The notes beneath the pieces were generated by a model, which worked only from the letters and a program-made list of their open reading frames with translations, was not told where the DNA came from and did no database searches. The translations under genes and the position numbers were made by a program. A stretch of DNA of 64,000 bases. Source: Sanguibacter keddieii (lineage in GTDB: Bacteria; Actinomycetota; Actinomycetes; Actinomycetales; Actinomycetaceae). This document shows, piece after piece, positions 37,062-45,159 of the stretch. Every line of letters starts with the position of its first letter. Within the stretch, counting starts at the first letter, position 1. Location of the stretch: the NCBI RefSeq assembly GCF_001064145.1, contig NZ_JVOJ01000032.1:20927-84926 (forward strand), given 5' to 3'.

Positions 37062-37122
37062 GTTTCACGCACGTTTCACGGGCCGGCGGCGCTAGCGACA
37101 CCAGTTTCACGCGCGTTTCACG
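37062..37122. repeat. Two pairs of GTTTCACG half-sites
   Basis: GTTTCACG occurs at 37062, 37073, 37104 and 37115: two direct pairs 11 bp apart, with 42 bp between pair starts. The half-site matches one arm of ParB's parS, but no inverted arm is present. Confidence 0.7.
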
Positions 37123-37232
37123 CCTGGCTAGCGTGCCCCTCCCCCGATATTCCTGAGGATGCGCGCCCGAGCCGCGGCCGAATAGCGCCGACCGGCACGA
37201 AGGCTGGCACGTCGGCCCGATGGGCGGCAACC

Positions 37233-37280
37233 TTAACCCTCCAGGTGGCAGCCTTAACCCCTCAATGCGCACGTTAACCC
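37233..37280. repeat. Three TTAACCC repeats, 20-21-bp period
   Basis: TTAACCC occurs at 37233, 37254 and 37274, with an inverted GGGTTAA at 37324, 70-165 nt before the GNAT gene. The helical-turn spacing suggests protein binding. Confidence 0.6.
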
Positions 37281-37397
37281 CTTAAGTGGCGGCCTGGGCG
37301 CGCCGCCAGCACTGCCACCAAGCGGGTTAACTCTCCACCTCATGGGCCCAGGACGCCACCCGTCGAACACACCACCAACGCGACCTATCATTGAGAA

Positions 37398-37904
37398 ATG
37401 CAGATTCGCATCGCATGCCACGAAGACCTCGCGTTTATCGAGGCGGCGTATGAGCAAGCCCGGGCATTCATGCAGGCGAATGGGAATGCGACTCAGTGGC
37501 CCAACGGATATCCGGGGCGCACTGACGCTGAGGAAGACATCGCACGCGGACACTGTTTCCTTGTGGCCGACGACGAGGGGCCGCTCGCCGTCTTTTCTTT
37601 CGCTGCCGGACCAGACGAGACCTACGCCGAGATCGATGGTGCGTGGCATTCCGATGCCGACTACTACGTCATTCACCGCGTGGCCGCGGTGCGTGGGCGT
37701 GGGGTCGCGCGGGCAATTTTCAGCTTTGCGGCCAAGCATGCGGACTACCTGCGCTGCGACACCCACGAGGACAACGCACCGATGCGGCGCGCGCTCACGT
37801 CCTTCGGATTCCGCGAGTGCGGCACGATCACGGTCGCCAACGGCACGCAGCGCGTTGCCTACGACTGGATCAAGAAGCCGCGCACCAGCACGACCACCCA
37901 CTAG
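37398..37904 (+). CDS. GNAT family N-acetyltransferase
   Basis: A 168-residue GNAT acetyltransferase using acetyl-CoA. The first strand RIACHEDLAFIEAAYEQARAF is typical of small GNATs. The acetyl-CoA pyrophosphate loop is VIHRVAAVRGRGVARAIFSFA (R-x-x-G-x-A form). DTHEDNAPMRRALTSFGFRECGTI is the motif-B segment. The substrate cannot be assigned. It is monocistronic, preceded by the repeat cluster at 36.96-37.33 kb and followed by a copy of the 106-bp element. Confidence 0.88.
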   Translation: MQIRIACHEDLAFIEAAYEQARAFMQANGNATQWPNGYPGRTDAEEDIARGHCFLVADDEGPLAVFSFAAGPDETYAEIDGAWHSDADYYVIHRVAAVRGRGVARAIFSFAAKHADYLRCDTHEDNAPMRRALTSFGFRECGTITVANGTQRVAYDWIKKPRTSTTTH

Positions 37905-37940
37905 CCGTCCCGCATGCCCACGCTGCTTTACCAAACAATC

Positions 37941-38046
37941 TCGCACGTAATTCCTAGACACCACGAATTTGCGAGGCCCCAGAAAGCGCAGAATTTCAAC
38001 GTTCTGATTTCAAATTCTGAAGGACTCTGAATAGAATTACGTGCGA
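37941..38046 (+). repeat. 106-bp dispersed element, copy B
   Basis: Bounded by TCGCACGTAATTC (37941-37953) and its exact inverse GAATTACGTGCGA (38034-38046). CAACGTT begins 57 nt from the left end. It begins 37 nt after the GNAT stop and is followed 28 nt later by the GCATTACACCCG array. Confidence 0.9.
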
Positions 38047-38073
38047 AGTTTTGAAGGCTGCACCCGTTATGGA

Positions 38074-38210
38074 GCATTACACCCGATCAGTGGGCATTAC
38101 ACCCGATCAGAACGGGTGCAATGCCTACAACGCCCTCGTGCGCGTCGACTCCGTCAGTGGGCATTACACCCGATCAGAACGGGTGCAATGTTCACTGATC
38201 GGGTGCACGC
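38074..38210. repeat. Two inverted arrays of GCATTACACCCG units, 20-bp period
   Basis: Forward GCATTACACCCG at 38074 and 38094 is followed by reverse CGGGTGCAATGC at 38113. A second array has forward 38161 and reverse 38180 and 38200 (last degenerate). The period is 20 bp. The junction between heptamer starts (TTACACC to GGTGCAA) is 18 bp, as in the ATCCGGATAGG arrays. Confidence 0.9.
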
Positions 38211-38363
38211 CCTCATCGGCGACAAGCTCTATCGCGGATGCGCTTCCTACGCGGAATGGACACCACGACTAAACCCCACTCCACACACCGACGCTCTAGC
38301 CAAGGCCACTCACGATGGCACTCACCGACGTGTAGTAGGCATCAGGCCGCAATGATGCTTGTT
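38211..38363. other. Intergenic stretch between arrays, nothing recognised
   Basis: No credible reading frame, RNA or repeat was seen between the 38.1 and 38.4 kb arrays. Confidence 0.4.
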
Positions 38364-38456
38364 CCTAAGTGGTGTTACACCACTTAGGGGGCATTACACC
38401 AGCTCGGAGATGGTGTAATGCCCCCTAACTGGTGTAATGCTCCCTAACTGGTGCAG
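38364..38456. repeat. Inverted array of TTACACC/GGTGTAA units, 19-bp period
   Basis: TTACACC at 38375 and 38394, then GGTGTAA at 38412 and 38431 and GGTGCAG at 38450: 19-bp period, 18-bp junction. Two perfect hairpins overlap it: CCTAAGTGGTG/CACCACTTAGG (38364-38388) and the 15-bp GGGGGCATTACACCA stem with a 9-nt loop (38387-38425). Confidence 0.9.
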
Positions 38457-38540
38457 GGGTGCCCAGCACGGCTCGGCTGACATCTTGTTGGAGCAGCTAT
38501 CGGGCAGATCTCGCCGCGCGCAGGCTTGTTGCTCAGTAGC

Positions 38541-38632
38541 GTTGCACCACTTCGCGCAGCATTGCACTGGGTAGTAAGCAGTGCATTGCCGCGCTATCTA
38601 GTGCATTGCTGCCGTACCTAGTGAATCGCTCC
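38541..38632. repeat. Inverted array of TTGCACC/AGTGCAT units, 20-bp period
   Basis: TTGCACC at 38542 and TTGCACT at 38562, then AGTGCAT at 38580 and 38600 and AGTGAAT at 38620: 20-bp period with the same 18-bp junction. It is the most diverged of the three local arrays. Confidence 0.8.
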
Positions 38633-38793
38633 ATTATGGGGGTCTGCCACACGTCACCGAGGTGCCACGACCGCGCCACACTCACAGATGAACCCCGCGG
38701 CCCCCAAGCCAAGGCCCCCCAAGCCACGACCCCGCACACACGGGTGCACACCAAGCCCACACCCAAACACACGGCCACACCCCGCATACATGC

Positions 38794-38829
38794 GGGCGCG
38801 CGCCCGGCCAATCAGCCGGGCGCGCGCCC
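38794..38829 (-). terminator. Terminator of mdh
   Basis: A perfect 15-bp GC-only stem (GGGCGCGCGCCCGGC) with a CAATCA loop, 30 nt past the mdh stop. Confidence 0.85.
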
Positions 38830-38859
38830 TTCCCACCAACCGCCACGAGGGCGGTAGCC

Positions 38860-39936
<1,077 letters not shown>

Positions 39937-40051
39937 TCACACTCAGACCCGGGCACCCAGTCCCAAGACGCCCCACCCAGGCAGTGATCTGCGACATACC
40001 GAGCGGTCGGAGGCCTCGACGCAGAGCCCATTCGGAACGTACAGTAGGAGC

Positions 40052-41083
40052 ATGTCCGACAGTTGCCTCAGCCCCTCCCCCGGTGCCGGATCCGCACGAG
40101 AATCGGCCCCTGCCTCGTCCCACGTCGACGAGGCCGTGGCTCACTCCCACGAGCACGCGCATTCCCCGAAAAGCGGGCAGGGCGGCCACTCGCACGATCA
40201 CTCCCACGCGGGGGCCTCGACCAAGCGCCTAGGGTGGGCGCTCGCGGTGACGAGCGCAGTTGTCATCGCCGAGCTGGTCGGCGCCTTCTGGTCGGGCTCC
40301 CTGTCGCTGGCAGCGGACGCGGGGCACATGGTCGTGGATGCCTCCGGACTCGTTATCGCGCTGATCGCCACGCGCCTCATGCGCCGCCCGCGCGACGAGA
40401 AGCACACGTGGGGGTGGGCGCGCTCCGAGGTCTTGGCTGCCGCCCTGCAGGCCGGCATGCTCCTCGTCATCTGCGTCATGGTCGCGTGGGAGGGGGCGTG
40501 GCGTCTTGCTTCCCCGCCCGAGGTCGAGGCCGGCCCCATGCTCCTCGTCGGCGTCATCGGCTTGGTCGCGAACGTCGTGTCGTTGGTGATCCTCGCGGGC
40601 GGGCGCGAGGCGAACCTCAACATGCGTGCTGCGTTCCTGGAGGTCGCGAACGACGCGCTCGGCTCCCTCGCGGTCATCGTCGCGGCCGGCGCAGAGTGGG
40701 CCTTCGGGTGGACCCGCGCCGACGCGGTCGCATCGCTGCTCATCGCCGTCCTCATGGCCCCGCGCGCGCTCACGCTCCTGCGCCGCTCTGTCGCGATCCT
40801 CATGGAGGAGGCCCCCGCTAGCGTGGACGTGGCCAATCTGCGCGCGCACATGATGGGCGTCGACGGCGTGCTCGACGTGCACGACCTGCACGTGGCCGCC
40901 GTGTCCTCGCACCTCGTGACTGTCACCGCGCACGTGACCGTCACGCACGAGGCCGACGGACCTTCGCGCGACCGCATCATCCATGAGCTCGGCGAATGCG
41001 CGTGCCACCACTTCCCCATCGCGCACTCCACGTTCCAGCTCGAATGCCCCGAGCACGCAAGCCACGAGCACATCGAGCACTAA
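40052..41083 (+). CDS. Cation diffusion facilitator (CzcD-like zinc exporter)
   Basis: A 343-residue CDF-family metal/proton antiporter. Residues about 25-55 are His-rich (HSHEHAHSPKSGQGGHSHDH), likely a metal sensor or buffer. Six TM helices follow: TM2 has the HxxxD metal site (DAGHMVVDAS) and TM5 carries EVAND. The C-terminal cytoplasmic domain (VDGVLDVHDLHVAAVSSHLVTV) ends with CACHHFPIAHSTFQLECPEH, another metal-binding stretch. It most likely exports Zn. ATG 40052 has GTAGGAG upstream; longer upstream frame is non-homologous. No metal-regulator gene is adjacent. Confidence 0.92.
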   Translation: MSDSCLSPSPGAGSARESAPASSHVDEAVAHSHEHAHSPKSGQGGHSHDHSHAGASTKRLGWALAVTSAVVIAELVGAFWSGSLSLAADAGHMVVDASGLVIALIATRLMRRPRDEKHTWGWARSEVLAAALQAGMLLVICVMVAWEGAWRLASPPEVEAGPMLLVGVIGLVANVVSLVILAGGREANLNMRAAFLEVANDALGSLAVIVAAGAEWAFGWTRADAVASLLIAVLMAPRALTLLRRSVAILMEEAPASVDVANLRAHMMGVDGVLDVHDLHVAAVSSHLVTVTAHVTVTHEADGPSRDRIIHELGECACHHFPIAHSTFQLECPEHASHEHIEH

Positions 41084-41108
41084 GCGACGCCTCGTCCTCA
41101 TACACAGC

Positions 41109-41141
41109 GAGGCGGCGGGAGCTCCACGCTCCCACCGCCTC
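41109..41141 (+). terminator. Terminator of the CDF gene
   Basis: GAGGCGGCGGGAG and CTCCCACCGCCTC form a 13-bp stem (one mismatch) with a 7-nt loop, 25 nt past the stop. Confidence 0.75.
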
Positions 41142-41181
41142 ACCGCAGGTACGACTCGGGGGGCCGCACCTTTTGGGGTTA

Positions 41182-41259
41182 TCAGCCCTCGCGGAACATG
41201 ATGCCAAAGCTACCGCGCGGGTAGTGCCACGTGAGCACGCCCTTGACAGCGACGTAGCG
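41182..41259 (-). pseudogene. Possible 3' remnant of a displaced gene
   Basis: In this minus-strand frame 25 codons end in VLTWHYPRGSFGIMFREG-stop, which reads like a genuine folded-protein C-terminus. The frame is closed upstream by TGA at 41260. The TTGACA of the merR promoter lies inside it. It may be the tail of a gene cut off when the MerR-ABC module arrived. Chance cannot be excluded. Confidence 0.3.
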
Positions 41260-41276
41260 TCACAGTGTTCGATAGT
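41243..41276 (+). promoter_or_regulatory. Putative MerR-type promoter, possibly leaderless
   Basis: TTGACA (41243-41248) is followed after 19 nt by TTCGAT (41268-41273), overlapping GATAGT. A 19-nt spacer is typical of MerR-controlled promoters. Transcription would start at or near the ATG (41281), implying a leaderless mRNA; no ribosome site precedes the ATG. Confidence 0.5.
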
Positions 41277-41280
41277 ACCC

Positions 41281-42147
41281 ATGAGAGTGAAAGTGATGGC
41301 CGACCTGGCGGGGACCACGACGCGGACGGTGCGCTACTACCACCGTTTGGGGCTGCTGCCCGTGCCCCCACTCGTCGCGGGGCGCCGCGACTACGGCATC
41401 GAGCACCTGGCGCGCCTGCTGCGCATACGGTGGCTGGCCGAGTCCGGGATCCCCCTGGCGAAGATCGCCCAGATGCTGCCCGACGAGCCCGCCCAGGGCC
41501 GCAGCGCCATCGAGGCGGACCTGCTCGCCACGCGGGCGCAGATCGACGCCCGCATCGAGGTCCTGCACCACCAGCGGACCCGCATCGACGAGCTCGTGGC
41601 CAGGGTGCGCTCCGGCGAGGCGCTCTCGCCCCTGCCCATTGTCCTGGAGCGCTTCTACGATCACCTCGAGGGCCTCGTCGAGGACCCGGCCACGCTGCCC
41701 ATTATCCGCACGGACCAGCGCATGGTCCTGGCGCTGGCGATCTCGGGCCTCATCCCGGCCTCGCTGGGCCCGTTCATCGAAGGGCTCAGCGACGAGGATC
41801 ACCGCGCGCTGGTCCGCATGTTCACCGCGTTCGCCAAGCTCGACCGCAACCGCTACCCCGGCACCTACAGCGACGAGGAGAGGGAGCGCGTCATCGAGGA
41901 TTTCGAGGAGGCCGAGTGGGCCGTCCTCGAGCGCAACAGGTCGACCGCCCTCGCGATGCTGCGCGACCTGCCCAGCGGCGGGCCCGGGCACCTGCTGTGG
42001 AAGCGGGTGGCCCAGCTGTCCAAGATCGGCTACCCCGAGCCCGACCAGAGGCAAGTCATCGACGACCTGTTCCGCCGTTTGCAGGCGGACCCGGAGTTCG
42101 GGCCCGTGCTCGAAGAGAAAACAGGAAAGGACTGGAACATTGTCTAA
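41281..42147 (+). CDS. MerR family transcriptional regulator
   Basis: A 288-residue MerR-family regulator. The N-terminal winged helix-turn-helix reads MADLAGTTTRTVRYYHRLGLL, then RRDYGIEHLARLLRIRWLAESGIPLAKIAQML. A coiled-coil dimer helix follows (LLATRAQIDARIEVLHHQRTRID). The 170-residue C-terminal domain resembles TipA/BltR-like drug-sensing effector regions and lacks metal-binding Cys clusters. It should act on its own promoter and the ABC exporter genes that overlap it by 8 nt, so it is probably a drug- or peptide-responsive activator. Confidence 0.9.
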   Translation: MRVKVMADLAGTTTRTVRYYHRLGLLPVPPLVAGRRDYGIEHLARLLRIRWLAESGIPLAKIAQMLPDEPAQGRSAIEADLLATRAQIDARIEVLHHQRTRIDELVARVRSGEALSPLPIVLERFYDHLEGLVEDPATLPIIRTDQRMVLALAISGLIPASLGPFIEGLSDEDHRALVRMFTAFAKLDRNRYPGTYSDEERERVIEDFEEAEWAVLERNRSTALAMLRDLPSGGPGHLLWKRVAQLSKIGYPEPDQRQVIDDLFRRLQADPEFGPVLEEKTGKDWNIV

Positions 42148-43054
42148 TCTCATCGAGGCCGAGGGCCTCATCAAGAGTTTCGGGAGGGTCAAGGCCCTGG
42201 ACGGCCTCGACCTGGGGGTCGGAAGGGGCCAGATCCACGGCTTCCTGGGCCCCAACGGCGCGGGGAAGTCCACGACGATCCGCGTGCTGCTGGGCATGTA
42301 CCACACCGACGGCGGCCGCGCCCGAGTCCTGGGGATGGACCCCGCCCGCGAGGCCTCCGCCATCAACCGCCGCCTCGCCTACGTGCCCGGCTCGGTGAGC
42401 CTGTGGCCCAGCCTCACGGGCGGGCAGGTGCTCGACACCCTGGCGGGCCTGCGCGGCTCGCGCGACCGCGCCCGCGAGGAGGAGCTCACCGAGCGCTTCG
42501 ACCTGGACCCCACCAAGAAAGTGCGGACCTACTCCAAGGGCAACGCGCAGAAGGTGGCGCTCGTGGCCGCCCTGTCCGCGCCCGTGGACCTGCTCATCCT
42601 CGACGAGCCGACCTCGGGCCTGGACCCCCTCATGGAGCGCGTCTTCACGGATACGGTCCGCGAGGCCGCCGAGGGGGGTGCCACCGTCCTACTGTCCAGC
42701 CACATCCTGGCGGAGGTCCAGGACCTGTGCTCGCACGTGACGATCATCAAGGGCGGGCGGACCGTGGAGAGCGGCGACCTGTCGTATCTGCGCTCCCTGG
42801 CCGAGACCGCCATCCGCATCGGCATCGGGGAGTCGGACGCGCGCCGCCCCCGCCTCGTCGAGGCCCTGGCCGGGCTCGGCGCCCCTGTCCGCCCCACCGG
42901 CACCCGCGTGGAGACCCGCGTCCCCTCCTCCCTGGTGCCCGGGATCCTGGGCGCGGTCGCGGAGCTGGGCGTGGACGACGTCCAAGTGGAGCCCGCCAGC
43001 CTGGAGGACTTGTTCATGAGCCACTACTCGGGGGACCAGGGGGCGCGGTCATGA
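42140..43054 (+). CDS. ABC exporter ATP-binding protein
   Basis: A 304-residue ABC ATPase of the drug/antibiotic exporter class. It has Walker A GPNGAGKSTTI, a Q-loop region, signature YSKGNAQKVALVAAL (SKGN rather than LSGGQ), Walker B LLILDEPTSGLDPL and the H-loop SSHILAEV. The C-terminal 90 residues are the regulatory tail seen in DrrA-type proteins. TTG 42140 is the start, supported by AAAGGA nine nt upstream; it lies inside the merR 3' end (8-nt overlap). The permease follows with an ATGA overlap. Confidence 0.9.
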   Translation: MSNLIEAEGLIKSFGRVKALDGLDLGVGRGQIHGFLGPNGAGKSTTIRVLLGMYHTDGGRARVLGMDPAREASAINRRLAYVPGSVSLWPSLTGGQVLDTLAGLRGSRDRAREEELTERFDLDPTKKVRTYSKGNAQKVALVAALSAPVDLLILDEPTSGLDPLMERVFTDTVREAAEGGATVLLSSHILAEVQDLCSHVTIIKGGRTVESGDLSYLRSLAETAIRIGIGESDARRPRLVEALAGLGAPVRPTGTRVETRVPSSLVPGILGAVAELGVDDVQVEPASLEDLFMSHYSGDQGARS

Positions 43055-44652
43055 GCGCGTTCACGGGATTCCGGCGGTGCCTGGGACTGGCGACGCGCCG
43101 CTACAGGTGGCAGGCGCTCGCGTGGATGGTGCCGCTGTGGCTGTTCCTGCTGGGCCGCCCGATCGCCCTGCAGCGCACCTACCCCTCGTTCGAGGAGCGC
43201 ACCGCGATCCTGTCCCAGATGCGCGACGTGCCGGGCGTGCGCCTGCTCTTCGGCCCCCTCCCCGCCGCCGGCTCCATGGGGGAGTTCGCGAGTTGGCAGG
43301 ACGGCGGGTACCTGCTGTGGCTCGTGGCGATCATGGCGATCATGCTCACGACCGCGCTGGCCCGGCGCGACGAGCAGGACGGGCACGTCGAGGTCGTCCT
43401 CGGGGCGGGCGCGGGCCGATGGGCGCCCTTCGCCTCGGCGACCGCGTGGGCGATGGGCACCATGGCGCTCACGGGCGCGGGCCTGGCGGCCTCGCTGGTG
43501 GGCGTGGACGCCGTCGTGGGCGAGACGCCCCTGCGGGGTGCGCTCGTGTTCGGCGGCGTGGCCATCGCCCAGGGATGGGCTTTCGCGGGCGTCGCCCTGG
43601 TGGCCTCGCAGTTGGTGCGGGACGCCTCGGCCGCACGGGGGCTATGTTTCACGGTCTTCGGGGTGGCCTTCGCCGTCCGCGTTCTGGCCGATGAGACGGG
43701 GGCCGCGTGGCTGCGGTGGCTGAGCCCTCTGGCCTGGCGGGACGTGGCCGGGCCCTTCGGGGCGGATCGCGTGTGGGTGCTCGCCGTCTTCGCGCTCGTC
43801 GCCGTCGCACTGGTGGCGCTGGCGGCGTTGCTCCACTCCCGCCGCGAACTGCTGGGGGCGGTGCTGGCTGACCGCTCCGTGTCCGCCAGGCGGTGGCGCG
43901 TGCGCGGCCCCCTGGGCCTGACCGCGCGCCTGGGCGCACGGCGCCTGGCGGCCTGGGCCTTCGCACTGGTGCTCACAGCGGCGCTCTTCGGCACGATGTC
44001 GGGCAGGCTGTCCGACCTGATCGCCAACACCCCAGAGAGCGCCGCCTTATTCGACAAGATGGCCCCCGAGATGCGGCCCGTCGTCCAGTTCACCACGTTG
44101 TTCACGGTCGTGATGGTTGCTCTCGTAGCCACAGCGGTCGTCCAGCGGGTGCTCGGCCTGGCCGCGTCGGAGGAGAAGGGGCTGTCCGAGGCGGTGCTGG
44201 CCTGCGGCGTCCCGCGCACGCGCGCGCTCTTAGCGGCCGTGGCCGACGCCATCGGTGCCGGGGTAGTCTTGCTCCTCGTGTCTGGGGCAGCGCTGGCAGC
44301 CGCGATGGCCACCCAGGTGAGCGAGGACCACGCTGTCGGTCGCGCGCTCGTCTCCACGCTCACCCAGCTACCGGGGGTCGTGGCGGCGGCGGGCATCGCC
44401 GTGTTCCTGGTGGGCGCTGCGCCCTGGTGGCGGTCCCTGGCGTGGGTGGTCATCGCGTGGAGTTCCTTCGTACGTCTCTTCGGGGGCCTCATCGACATGC
44501 CGACGTGGGCGCAGGATCTGACCGTCCTCGGGCACGTGGCCGACCCGTGGGGGACGACCCACTGGCTCCCCTTGGCCGTCCAGCTCGGCGTGGGCATCGC
44601 GTGCTGTGCTGGCGGCCTCATCGCCTACCGCGTGCGAGACATTCCCGCGTGA
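43051..44652 (+). CDS. ABC exporter permease (ABC-2-like, double-length)
   Basis: A 533-residue polytopic membrane protein with about 12 hydrophobic segments arranged as two similar halves, the layout of exporter permeases such as the tetronasin type. WLVAIMAIMLTTALARRDEQDGHVEVVLGAG and the second-half TTLFTVVMVALVATAVVQRVLGLAASEEKGL occupy equivalent positions, each with a conserved D/E-E-x-G-x-x-E-x-V-L cytoplasmic loop. It pairs with the preceding ATPase. The substrate is probably a hydrophobic drug or peptide. ATG 43051 overlaps the ATPase stop. Confidence 0.88.
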   Translation: MSAFTGFRRCLGLATRRYRWQALAWMVPLWLFLLGRPIALQRTYPSFEERTAILSQMRDVPGVRLLFGPLPAAGSMGEFASWQDGGYLLWLVAIMAIMLTTALARRDEQDGHVEVVLGAGAGRWAPFASATAWAMGTMALTGAGLAASLVGVDAVVGETPLRGALVFGGVAIAQGWAFAGVALVASQLVRDASAARGLCFTVFGVAFAVRVLADETGAAWLRWLSPLAWRDVAGPFGADRVWVLAVFALVAVALVALAALLHSRRELLGAVLADRSVSARRWRVRGPLGLTARLGARRLAAWAFALVLTAALFGTMSGRLSDLIANTPESAALFDKMAPEMRPVVQFTTLFTVVMVALVATAVVQRVLGLAASEEKGLSEAVLACGVPRTRALLAAVADAIGAGVVLLLVSGAALAAAMATQVSEDHAVGRALVSTLTQLPGVVAAAGIAVFLVGAAPWWRSLAWVVIAWSSFVRLFGGLIDMPTWAQDLTVLGHVADPWGTTHWLPLAVQLGVGIACCAGGLIAYRVRDIPA

Positions 44653-44728
44653 GCTCATGTCCCGCCCGTCGCTCGCTCACGAGGCCTGCGCGGCCCCGCG
44701 GGCGAGCGGCGCTTTGGCGGACACGTAG

Positions 44729-45103
44729 ATTCGCCTGACCGCCATTCAACTGTGCCGCGTCACCGCGATGCGTGCACTGCGAGAACCGGTCACCGTCATC
44801 TTCGCGCTTCTGTTCGCCCCCGCCTTCATCGGGTGCATGGGCCTCATCTTCGGCAACAACCCGGTACCCGAGTTCGGGGGAAATGGATTCCTCAAGGCAA
44901 ACTTCACCGCTTTCCCCGGGATCGTCATCGCGATCAGCGCGCTCATCATCGTCCCCGTCGACCTCGTGACCCAGCGGGGGGCGGGAGTCCTGCGCCGCTT
45001 TCGCGCCACCCCACTCAACCCGGCCCTCTGCCTGGCCGCCGACGTTGTCTCCCGTTTGACGCTCGGCCTGATCTGCTACTGGCGTCGGCGTACAACCCGA
45101 TAA
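44729..45103 (+). pseudogene. Truncated ABC-2 type permease
   Basis: The frame RLTAIQLCRVTAMRALREPV then FALLFAPAFIGCMGLIFGNNP matches the start of ABC-2 permeases, whose first TM follows an RLTxxxxxxxLREP motif. VIAISALIIVPVDLVTQRGAGVLRRFRATPLNP is the next conserved stretch. The protein stops after about 125 residues, within the region of the third TM (VVSRLTLGLICYW), and no standard start precedes the homologous N-terminus; the first ATG (44768) is internal. No partner ATPase is adjacent. It looks like a degraded fragment. Confidence 0.6.
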
Positions 45104-45109
45104 CACAGA

Positions 45110-45139
45110 GGGGGCCGTGCCACACACGGCACGGCCCCC
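45110..45139 (-). terminator. Hairpin after pgi
   Basis: GGGGGCCGTGCC-ACACAC-GGCACGGCCCCC, a perfect 12-bp stem 20 nt past the pgi stop. It may also stop transcription from the left. Confidence 0.8.
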
Positions 45140-45159
45140 CGAGTATCGCTCAGGCGAGA

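Noticed and set aside
37062-37122. parS partition site
   Set aside because: Only the GTTTCACG arm is present as direct copies; no inverted GTGAAAC arm forms the 16-bp parS palindrome.
37905-38640. Insertion sequence or phage remnant between GNAT and mdh
   Set aside because: No transposase, integrase or coding remnant is visible in any frame; the stretch consists of the 106-bp element and short inverted arrays.
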